Positions 1 to 11,100 of a stretch of 64,000 nucleotides of DNA are shown here, piece after piece. The stretch is taken from assembly GCA_030522415.1 (NCBI GenBank), contig CM060115.1, positions 8,219,579-8,283,578 of the forward strand. The letters are read 5' to 3'. A program made the translations under genes and the position numbers. The DNA is from Channallabes apus. Lineage: Eukaryota; Chordata; Actinopteri; Siluriformes; Clariidae. Below the pieces are notes generated by a model. It did no database searches and was not told the origin of the DNA. It worked only from the letters and a program-made list of their open reading frames with translations. Every line of letters starts with the position of its first letter. The first letter of the stretch is position 1.

Positions 1-1303
1 TCTTGAGAACTGGGACAAAACATGTCCTGTACATGATATTGTGATTCTCTGTAAAATTCAGAAATAATTCATATTGTGATTATGATCAATTTTATAAGCG
101 GGAATCAACTTCAGCTCTCAATAAGAAAATATTTTTCCAATCCTACTTAAAATGAACTGAAAAAGTCCTAGTCCGGAGGAAGGGTTCACATTTTAAAAAA
201 TAATTGAAAAGACAGATTAAATAAATAGAAAATAGTTTAAAAACCTGATTAAAATATCTAAAAGTGATCATTTATTGTGTTCTAAGTAAAACAAATACAT
301 GTTAATTAATTAATGGCTGTTAAAAATGAATTAAGTTTTTTTTCTTTTTTTTTCTTAACTGTTATTTTTAATTTGACATTAAAAAAAAATGCATGACTTC
401 AATCTCGTGGTCAACCGAAACTCCAAGGATGTCTTTATGACTCCCTGTTTATTCTATAACCTGTTCAGCTGCTCAGGTGCTTGTTAGTTTGATACTGCTG
501 TGGTCACAACCGTAACATGTCAACACCGTAAGTCTTAAACGATGTTAACGATGATGATCCCACGTGTCGATTCTCACGCCTGCGTGCTACAATTACCTGC
601 AAAAGAAGTGTGTAGTCAACTCGCTGCCTCTCAGTGATTAATGCCTCGGACACAGAGTATGACAAAAAAGTTGACCGGCTGTGCTGTTATAAGAAGGGTG
701 AGGGTATTGAGGGTGTTGTCTGATGTCCCTGATGTCTAGCAGAGTGCCTCCACCACCACCACCCGCCCCAAAGTGCATTATTTTTATCATAACGCTCTGT
801 GTGATGTGTGTTATTGTGCTTATACATGTTTCTACATGTTTCTACAGCAATCTTACAACAATGGTTACAATACCTTATTTACTGTAAGCACCAGAGGGAG
901 TGCTGTTGTGATCATTATCAGCACGACTGGGATGAGGTTCTAGGGAGCAGCAAGTGTGATCATGCTTTTATATATCAGTTCCACAAAGGACATTTATTAT
1001 CAACATTTTGATTATGATTTGTTGGTTTTATTCAACCAGTTATTTTGCTCTGCCAACACATAGCCTTCCACACCTGGCAGAACTAACTAACTGAGACCGA
1101 CAGAACTGGCAACAGACAACCAGTACTATATAGCCAAAAAGATGAGGAGAATAAACAATGAAGGTGGTGGACTGTGCTGTAAATCTTGTATGTTTCTCTT
1201 TATATTTCTCTTTATTTTCCACTTTAGAATATTAGACATGTTAACTTCCTGGTTCTGGGGTTAAACCTCAAATAGTGTTAAATGGAACGCTAGAGCGCTA
1301 GTT

Positions 1304-1637
1304 GGAGGCACGGTGACTTAGCGGTTAGCACAGTGGCCTTGCACCTCTTGGGTTTGAGTTTGATTCCCGAGTCGGGTCAGCATGCATGAAGTTTGCATTG
1401 TTCTCCCTGTGCTTGGTGGGTTTCCTCCAGGTTCTCTGGTTTCCTCCAACAGTCCAAAGACATGCAGATTCCGCTAATTGGTGTTGAAAAATTGCCTGTA
1501 ATGTGTGAATGCGCGTTTGAATGTTGACTATCCTACCAAGGTTGTTCAAATGGAACTAAATAAAATGGTCACCATTGGCCTGCATTGTCCTGAACTGGAC
1601 TGCAGATATTCCTAGATGGATGGATGGATGAATGGAG
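1304..1637 (+). mobile_element. tRNA-like SINE copy
   Basis: Same family as 36146: GGCACGGTGACTTAGCGGTT, GTTTGATTCCCGAGTCGGG, TTTGCATTGTTCTCCCTGTG and a (TGGA)n tail. Confidence 0.75.
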
Positions 1638-1965
1638 TGCACTATTTACAGTAGGGTGTACAAGCACTTGTTTCACACACCATGAAGTGCCCTTAATCAG
1701 GGGTTAGGGAGTGAATCGGGATTCAGCCTTGTGTTAGAAGCTAGTCAAGTTTGTATTCGTAAATAAAAGAGCACTGACGGTTCAGAGATGATTCGGAAGC
1801 AGTTATTAAGGTGTTGTTTAAGATGACATAACCGACTCTCGTCCAATCAGATTGCTCGGTCCGAACTAACCGTGTATAATTTGATTTAATTTCATAGAAC
1901 ATCTGAGAGACAAGTTGGTTCCAGGTCTCACATACGGTTTAGCTGCGATAAACAGTAACCCTCAC

Positions 1966-1968
<3 letters not shown>

Positions 1969-2005
<37 letters not shown>
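1969..2005. repeat. (TC)n microsatellite
   Basis: About 18 TC units in spire1 intron 1. Confidence 0.95.
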
Positions 2006-2008
<3 letters not shown>

Positions 2009-2462
2009 GATAAATGTATAACTATACTTTCGATAAAGTGTACTAACACCAATCCATCCTGCATTCGAACAGTTTATAGTCAGAGTTAATGTTACGGGAA
2101 GTCCGTGAGACAGGCCAACTCCTGTTCACTCTTATATTATAGATGTTATAAGGAGTTATTCCCTCACCACCCACGCTTTTCTCCTTAAAGTAAAGCTATA
2201 AGGCTCGGGTTAATTATCTTTTTCAGTGCTAAGTGTTATGTTTCCTGTAAGAATGTCGTAAATGAAACGTTTTAGTTCCCTGACAGACATTTTTCTGATA
2301 TTTATTCGCAGGTTAAGACCTGTCTCGCCTTTGTCAAATACCACTCTAGAGTTTTACATTTATTATTCTGTGCCAAAGAAGTTTTCTAACTAAATGTAGG
2401 TAATTATTAAATGCATGATCTTATGTAAGAATATATAGCAATAGCTACAGTATATTAGACTC

Positions 2463-2464
<2 letters not shown>

Positions 2465-2503
<39 letters not shown>
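2465..2503. repeat. (AT)n microsatellite
   Basis: About 19 AT units. Confidence 0.95.
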
Positions 2504-2506
<3 letters not shown>

Positions 2507-2799
2507 TGTTTTTTTTATATAATTTTTTGGTTCAAAATGTTTAACTGTACCTCATACACCACCTTCATCCCAATAGATGAATTCCATTCATAATTAAATT
2601 TTTTTACTTATTTTGAAATGACTGATACTGGATTCATCACATTCTAAGTCACTTATATCCAAGTGAATGCAATAAACCAGAAGGAAAAAAAATCATCATA
2701 TTAATTGACTTAGGTGTGTATTTACATTAAGTCTTATGACTTGGGTGAGTCTTGGCTAATGTCTGAAGCAACATTACCCACCTGTGACTCATTATAGGA

Positions 2800-2801
<2 letters not shown>

Positions 2802-2835
<34 letters not shown>

Positions 2836-2844
2836 TGTGTGTGT
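2802..2844. repeat. (GT)n microsatellite
   Basis: About 20 GT units with one interruption, 150 bp before a Tc1 insertion. Confidence 0.95.
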
Positions 2845-2993
2845 ATGGGTGTGTCAGAGGACTGTAAACACTAAAGCGTGGGTTTCTTCATTCCTCAGGA
2901 GTATGTATGTATGGCTTCTCAGAACAGGGTAACGTGAATGTGGGCTATAGAAACTTGAATGTGGGCTATAAAGCCACATACTAACTAGAACTA

Positions 2994-4611
2994 CAGTGGT
3001 GTGAAAAACTATTTGCCCCCCTCCTGATTTCTTATTCTTTTGCATGTTTGTCACACAAAATGTTTCTGATCATCAAACACATTTAACTATTAATCAAAGA
3101 TAACACAAGTAAACACAAAATGCAGTTTTTAAATGAGGGGTTTTATTATTTAGGGAGAAAAAAAATCCAAACCTACATGGCCCTGTGTGAAAAAGTAATT
3201 GCCCCCTGAACCTAATAACTGGTTGGGCCACCCTTAGCAGCAATAACTGCAATCAAGCGTTTGTGATAACTTGCAACGAGTCTTTTACAGCGCTCTGGAG
3301 GAATTTTGGCCCACTCATCTTTGCAGAATTGTTGTAATTCAGCTTTATTTGAGGGTTTTCTAGCATGAACCGCCTTTTTAAGGTCATGCCACAACATCTC
3401 AATAGGATTCAGGTCAGGACTTTGACTAGGCCACTCCAAAGTCTTCATTTTGTTTTTCTTCAGTCATTCAGAGGTGGATTTGCTGGTGTGTTTTGGGTCA
3501 TTGTCCTGCTGCAGCACCCAAGATCGCTTCAGCTTGAGTTGACGAACAGATGGCCGGACATTCGCCTTCAGGATTTTTTGGTAGACAGTAGAATTCATGG
3601 TTCCATCTATCACAGCAAGCCTTCCAGGTCCTGAAGCAGCAAAACAACCCCAGACCATCACACTACCACCACCATATTTTACTGTTGGTATGATGTTCTT
3701 TTTCTGAAATGTTGTGTTACTTTTACGCCAGATGTAACGGGACACGCACCTTCCAAAAAGTTCAACTTTTGTCTCGTCGGTCCACAAGGTATTTTCCCAA
3801 AAGTCTTGGCAATCATTGAGATGTTTTTTAGCAAAATTGAGACGAGCCTTAATGTTCTTTTTGCTTAAAAGTGGTTTGCGCCTTGGAAATCTGCCATGCA
3901 GGCCGTTTTTGCCCAGTCTCTTTCTTATGGTGGAGTCGTGAACACTGACCTTAATTGAGGCAAGTGAGGCCTGCAGTTCTTTAGATGTTGTCCTGGGGTC
4001 TTTTGTGGCCTCTCGGATGAGTTGTCTCTGCGCTCTTGGGGTAATTTTGGTCGGCCGGCCACTCCTGGGAAGGTTCACCACTGTTCCATGTTTTTGCCAT
4101 TTGTGGATAATGGCTCTCACTGTGGTTCGCTGGAGTCCCAAAGCTTTAGAAATGGCTTTATAACCTTTACCAGACTGATAGATCTCAATTACTTTTGTTC
4201 TCATTTGTTTCTGAATTTCTTTGGATCTTGGCATGATGTCTAGCTTTTGAGGTGCTTTTGGTCTACTTCTCTGTGTCAGGTAGCTCCTATTTAAGTGATT
4301 TCTTGATTGAAACAGGTGTGGCAGTAATCAGGCCTGGGGGTGACTACAGAAATTGAACTCAGGTGTCATAAACCACAGTTAAGTTATTTTTTAACAAGGG
4401 GGGCAATCACTTTTTCACACAGGGCCATGTAGATTTGGAGTTTTTTTCTCTCTTAATAATGTAAACCTTCATTTAAAAACTGCATTTTGTGTTCAATTAT
4501 GTTATCTTTGACTAATAGTTAACGGTTTTTGATGAGCAGAAACATTTTGTGTGACAAACATGCAAAAGAATAAGAAATCAGGAAGGGGGCAAATAGTTTT
4601 TCACACCACTG
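2994..4611 (-). mobile_element. Tc1-like transposon, nearly intact (1618 bp)
   Basis: Flanked by TA on both sides (2992-2993, 4612-4613) with ends CAGTGGTGTGAAAAACTATT and its inverse, and long inverted repeats of about 200 bp. It encodes a transposase on the minus strand with a single in-frame stop. Located in spire1 intron 1. Confidence 0.93.
3212..4234 (-). pseudogene. Tc1-like transposase, one nonsense codon
   Basis: Cut-and-paste transposase of 341 codons. N-terminal HTH (MPRSKEIQKQMRTKVIEIYQ), a GRP-type hook (RSGRPTK), then the DDE catalytic residues in WTDETKVELF, QQDNDPKH and [11 protein letters not shown]. The C-terminal AKGGPTSY is followed by the stop. A TGA stands in frame at 3464-3466 where related elements have Trp (TGG), after HTSKSTSE; no frameshift. 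The copy is therefore probably dead as a protein but young. Confidence 0.92.
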
Positions 4612-5142
4612 TATGTACTTTTTCTTATCACTTAAGGTGTTTTTATGTATTTAAACAAATCGTAACATAGCTTGCTTTCCCTCCTCTCATCAGGAAACAG
4701 ATTCCACCCCCGGATAAGTTGGGACAGTGTAGTATTGTCCTGCTTTAATGTCCCAGATTGTGCTCTACCACTAATTGATTAGAAATTAAAGCGGCCGTAT
4801 GTAACTTTTTCTAATTTAAATTTTCCTTCAACAAACCATCCTGTTTACTTTTTTAATTTCTTGTAATTAAAATAGCTGTTTGCCAACACTTACTTTTAGT
4901 TTTACGGTATCAACCTTTAATCGGTCGTGGAGACTGACATATTCGGTAATTTACAAGTGCTCAAGAAAAAAAAACATATAAATAAATACTTTTTTATATT
5001 ATACACACACTGTATATATAAAGGAATATACTATTACCATGTTATTAAATTCTTTTTTGATTGTTTCTGATCAAAGTGCATTATAGTGCTGCTGTTCTCC
5101 TCATGCAAGCCCTGACATTGCTTCTTTTATTTCTCCCTGCAG

Positions 5143-5174
5143 GGAAAGAGCACTCGGCGTCCGCTGTGGTTACG
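5143..5174 (+). CDS. spire1: spire1 candidate exon 2 (32 bp micro-exon)
   Basis: A strong pyrimidine tract and CAG precede it and GTGAGT follows. Two leftover bases plus ten codons read [10 protein letters not shown] and run in phase into the next exon (NVIESLG). From the split glycine codon onward this gives 12 residues, the same length as the GKLGYSQCMETE stretch I recall in human SPIRE1 at this place, with G, K and T shared. If the 42-bp exon at 19864 is the known exon 9, one small exon is expected here. Sequence similarity alone is weak. Confidence 0.5.
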
Positions 5175-8100
5175 GTGAGTGAAGCTGTCCGCTCCTCTCT
5201 GTGTTTTTACGATTCGGGAGGCTGATTGTCTAGATCGGCGGGATGAAGGTTGTCTTTTAGGAGCGGCCTTGTTTTTTTTTTTTTCAGTAGAAGTCTGGGA
5301 GTGTCATTAGATTTTATGCTGAATCAGACAAGTGGAGTCAGATTAATATCTGTGCCAAAACTGTGATTAATATCCCGTTTTATTTCATCGATTCTTGTCA
5401 TCAAGGGAACTGGGCGAAGGCCCTGCAAATCTGTCACGTTATATTTTAGGTATAGATTTATTCTAACAAATGCGTTTGTGACAAAAATCGGAAGGACGAT
5501 CCAGCATTTCAGACATGTAGGAGGCAGTCCTATCACGAGAAAACGTTCTACCTTGATGGTAAACAAGCAAAAATGAAACTCTGGGGTCATGCATTAGTGT
5601 TGCAGGAGGTTGTATAGAGAAATAAAGGGAGTTTTTTTTTTTTTTCAGTATCCTGCAAAATCAACAGTCCCAGTTTGATTTGAACACCCCTCGTATTTAA
5701 AGAGATAGCTAATACAATAATTTCAGTTTGTGTCACAGCTTTACACATTATAATTAGAGCTAATAATGAAACCATTCACATTTCTAGCCCTCAGCAGGTG
5801 ATTGTCAGAGGAAATATCGTGCTGCGCTTTGGAAAATCTCCAACTGGTGACATTTACAGATCAGAGATATCTGCCCTTATCATAAGCATAAATCTTATCA
5901 TTTGCATTTCAAGTGGCCTTGGCCTTTAACTCACAGCCAGGTTATCTGTGATGACAGACACAGAAGAGCAAAAGTGCTTCATTGTGAGAAAATGTGGTCT
6001 TAATGTGTATTGATTAGTTGAGCACGTGCACACACTACACAGCTGCACCGCTCTCGCTTTCATGTATTAGTAATGTATTATCTGTAGGACCTGTGCTGAT
6101 CAGGTTGGAAAGCGTTAGGGAGGGAAAAATCAGTTTATAAGCTACAGGTAGGTAAAATCAGAAAGTTCCCCAGGATTGGACATTTTAAACTATTTCAGTA
6201 ATCTCTGTTCAATATTAAATTGTTTAAGTAAGAAATAACACACTATAGCTCATGCGATACCCTCTCAAAAATTTCATATAACCAGGTTAACTGTTTATTC
6301 TTCGATCTAACCAACAAATCGGGGAAAAAAACATATTTGTCTCTCAGCACGTTCCTGTGTTGGGAAAAAATAAATGTATTTATTATTTAATCCAGTCTTA
6401 GATTATATGAAGTGCTACCATAATTCGGTGGCCTAAAAGTGCAAAACAAAATATCAAATCCGAAAACAAAATAGCAAATCAGAAAACACGCTGACAATTC
6501 AGACAAACGTAGGGAAAGTTTGGTAATGGATGAGTAAGACTTTTCCAGTTTGTCTGAATTGTTGTTGTATTTTCTGATTTGGTATTTTGTTTTCAATATT
6601 TATTTTTGGATTTGTTGTTTTGTTTTTGGTATTATTTAGTTTTTGGATTAGTTTTTTTGTTTGTTTGTTCGTTTCGTTTTTTTTATTTAAGTTTTTTAAT
6701 TTTTTGTTATTTTGTTTTCAGTGTTATTTTGTCTTGTTTTTGGTATTATTTTGTTTTTGTATTTTTTTTTTCTTTTTCGGTTTTGTCATTTCGTTTTTGT
6801 TTGTTTTTTGTTTTCGGTTTTGTTATTATTATTTTTTTTAATTTATTAAGTTTTTAATTTAAGTTTTTTTAAGTTTTTTTTATTTAATTTATTTAAGTTT
6901 TTTGTGTTTGTATTTGTTTTTTGTTTTTGGTTTTGTTATTTTGTTTTTGAATTTGTTATTAAGTTTCTACTTTTTTTTTTTTTTTTTTCAGTGTTGGTTT
7001 ATGTTTTTGGTATTATTTTGTGTTTGTCTTTTGTTTTTTGTTTTCGGTTTTGTCATTTTGTTTTCAGTGTTATTTTGTCTTGTTTTTGGTTTTTTTTTTT
7101 TTCGGTTTTGTCATTTCGTTTTTGTGTTTGTTTTTTGTTTTCGGTTTTGTCATTTTGTTTTTGAATTTGTTATTAAGTTTTAGGTTAATTTTTGGTTATT
7201 TAGTTTTCAGTGTTCTTGGCCTCCGTACTAAAGACACTAAAATGTATTAATACAAAAACCTACCGTTTGTGTTACAGCTGGGACGAGTGTCTAAGCTCTG
7301 TGGTTTTACACAAAACCAACATGCACTTAAAGGCCAGCAGACAATCCATCAAATCCATGATTTAAACTGAAGTAGTTGAAGGGCCTAAATGTGGAAACCA
7401 ACCAATATGAATGCATCTCAATAATAATAATAATAATAATAATAACAAGCAAACAGTTCAACTCAAAGTTTACCATTTAAACACAACCCGTTTAATAGAG
7501 AAATCTACACCACACTCTCATTAGCACATGATGCATTTCTCCTAGCTGTCTCAGCCTTACTCTCTCTCTCTCTCTCTCTCTCCAGTCCTGTTCACTCCCC
7601 AGTGGAAAGAATGACCTAGTTTCCCTCATCGCCTACAAGACATGGAAACTGATATGAGAATTAAACGACTCAAACATCATAACCAGTTAAATAAATCTCT
7701 AATTCATAAATAAAATGCTGTTGTGTTAATTATCCACGAGATCCGTTAGAATGAGTCCAAAACCTGTAACAAACCATAAGACACACGAGTCTTTGTGGTA
7801 GGTGTAGGTTAAAAGTGCATTTTTATTTTAAGACGCTGCATCCCCATGCTGTATTCTGTCTTCTGGCAGTTCTCATCATGGAGTCCTGTTGAGTCATGCA
7901 CATCACACATCACACACACACACACACACACACACTAGCTCAAACATGGCTGATTCAGCTCTCCAGTTAATTACAAAACCCCTTACAGCTCAAGTATGTG
8001 CAGCTTCTACACTAAGAAGCGTTCACATTTATTCACACGTCAGCCATATTGCTTTTGAGATCAGGCCAAGGTTCGGTGTTAAAGATAAAAATTCCATGTG

Positions 8101-11100
8101 TGTGAAAGACCAAAAGACCAGCTGTTGATTAAATGATTGGTTGATTTGATTAGTAGATTTTTTTTTTTCCCAAAAAAATGTTTTTTGGAACCTCATGGAA
8201 GATGATGTTTAAAATTTGCCCTTTTAAAATGAATTATTAAATTTACTCATTAAAAAAGTATTTCAGGAAATTTTGAAAGGATTAATTAAAATGGATCACT
8301 AAAGGGAATCATTTAAGGAAAACAATTAATGGAATCATTAAAGGGAATCATTAAAAGGACTCTTCAAAGGGAATCCTTAGAAAGAATCATTTAAGCGAAA
8401 CATTTTAATATAATTATTAAGTGACTCATTTAAGTGAAACGTTAATGGGAATCATTAAAGAGAATAATTGAAGCACTGGTTTAAGGGAATAATTAAAGGA
8501 GATGTATAGGGAAATCAATGATGAAATCCTTTAAGGCATTTGTTTAGGGGAGGTGTGTAGATGGATCCTTTAAGGGAATCATTCAATGGAATCTTTTTTT
8601 TTTTTTTTAAAGAAATCGTTTAGAGGGATTGTTTAAGGAAATCGTTTAGGGAAATCATTAAAACACAATGTGGACATGTTTTTAAAAAATTGTCTTACAG
8701 GAAGTTAGCTATAATGTCTAAAGTTGCCATGTTTTTATTTTATTTATTTTTTTTGTGTTATTTTTTTTTTATCTTGTTGTACTCCTGAAACTGTGAAACT
8801 TCCTTACACTAACATATTTAACATGTATATTATATTTCAGATCTTAGCTCACATAATACATGTCTGAGAAAGCATTTTTATTCATCTCACAATTACTTCC
8901 AATTATACAATCTTCCATGATTGTCCATCAGCAAACAGATTCGGCGTCTCTAGCAGCGGAGCTGATTTCAGACCGGAGTGGTTATTATCATGTCGGTGTC
9001 ATTTCAGGCTACGTTGATTGCTTGGCATTACAGGGACTGTTTTTATTAAATGCATGCATTCACACAGCCTGTGTCTCTTCACTTGGCTGGTGTACAGTAC
9101 ATCATCATTGACCTTCCTGGCTTCTAAGGGGGACGGTATCATATGGACAAAACATCTATTATGACTGAAGCTGTTGATGTGGTTCTTCCATGTAATGGAG
9201 TGAGGCTGATGCTTCCCATCTCCCCCCCACCCCCTCTCTCTCTCTCTCTCACACACATTTCTCTCGATCACGGTTGCCATGGAGAGGATGTTGGCTTGTC
9301 TAGAACCAGACGCCAGTCTTGAAAAAATAAATGAATAAATAAATAAATTGTGTAATTCTGATGATGACTAGTAGTAGCTATGTACAGTATATGTAGGTAG
9401 TGAGACACAAATAGAATAAGGCATAAATCCGTGTGAAAATTGGCCACTAGATTTATGTATACTTTGCTATTCATCATGCTGTAGCTTTGTTCGCAGGTTA
9501 ACAATGAAAAAAACTTGGCTACTTCCTTTAAAGCTTTGTTTTTTGCCTCTATAGACATTTAACTATATGATATATGATCCACAATGGGAGCTTAATGTAG
9601 CCATGTGCTATGGAGAACTAAAGAAACACCAGACCACAAGACTGGTCTGAGGAAAAGCTGAAGTAAACTTAAGGTGCCCCTGAGAAATGTAACACGTGTC
9701 TGTGTGTATGTGTGTAGAATGTAATCGAATCTCTGGGCATCATGATCTACAAAGCTTTGGATTATGGCCTGAAGGAGCATGAGGAGAGAGAACTCAGCCC
9801 ACCGCTCGAGCAGCTTATCGACCTCATGACCAACATGGCCCACCTGAACCCCGACCCCTGCCCTGACGAAGGCTACGAAGCTACCGAGGACGAGGAGGAA
9901 GATGAGCTCAGCCAGAGCAGTGGGATTCGCCGCTACCGGGACGTTCTTAAGGTACTAAGTAGGAAATTTTAATTGGTCCAGCATCTCAATAGAGGTTAAA
10001 CGCTCTGTCTGTGTTTTTCCACTTCGAAGGTCACAAGCAAGACATTTTCAACACAAGGAACTTGGACTGGAATTTGAAAATCGTTCTGGTTTTAATTATG
10101 TCCAGTTACGTTGAGGGAAATTCTAGTCACGTTGTTAAACAGATAGGTTGCGTAATAGCTAAGCTAATATTTTTTTTACGACAGGACATTTTGAATGTTT
10201 CTTCAGAACAACACAGCAAATTAGCAAAACAACATGATGGTAGACTAGCCTTGAAGTAAATGCTAATTTTAATAATAATAATTCACTGATAGTTTTTGTA
10301 AAGAGGGACCTGTGAAGATTGTTTGATGTCATCTGTAAGAAAATTCTACTTAGCTAGCTAATGCTAGCATGAATGCTAGTACTGTAGCAGCAGTATTCAC
10401 CTCAGTGTTGGTGTTATGATGAGGATTTTCATTAGTGGCTTTAAAGATTCCGCTACCCTCATCCTTTTCAAGACAATAGTGTTTAGATATTTATGAAATT
10501 CCATCAAATTCCATGATTCAGGATTAAGCACCTTATTGCCGATGCATCCAATGGTACAATGGACAGACCGTCCAGCTAGTAAAGCTGAAGTGTGAATTTT
10601 TAGCCTCAAACAACATTTTCCGATCTCCTAGCATCATTTGCACAAAACTGCTGAGTCTGTCGAGCGTACTATCCGGTCCTATAGGACTATCGCTGGTCCC
10701 TGGAAGAGTCGGTGTGAATTTGTGTAAGCAGTAAGCAAACTACATGGTTGCTTGATGCTGCAGTGCTGTTTTGCTGATAGAGTGAGAAAAGCACAAAGTG
10801 GCCGTGGAGCAGCCAAGATCAAGCAGAGTCTGACTCACGAACACCGTCTGTCCATTTCTATCAAACCTGCCAATTCAACGCCAACTCAAAGCTTAGTCCC
10901 GAACAGTGTTGGGTGTAACGTGTTACAAAGTAACACATTAGAGTACTTGGATTACTTTTTTTGATGTAACTAGTAATCTAACATGTTAAGTCCGCCATTT
11001 AAGTACTCAGTTATTTAGTTATTTTTTCAAAAATGTAATCCGTTATTTAGACAATTTATGTAATCCGTGAGCCAGACAATAGTCATTCCCAATCCGTTAG

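Larger units (their letters stand above)
1..5142. other. presumed spire1 intron 1, no gene seen
   Basis: Outside the listed SINE, microsatellites and Tc1 element I see no exon, RNA gene or domain. Treated as intron because the spire1 first exon is missing from the window. Confidence 0.5.

Noticed and set aside
6579..7250. Phe-rich open frames that look like membrane proteins
   Set aside because: They come from the T/G-rich block; Phe, Val, Leu and Cys reflect T-rich codons, with no conserved pattern.
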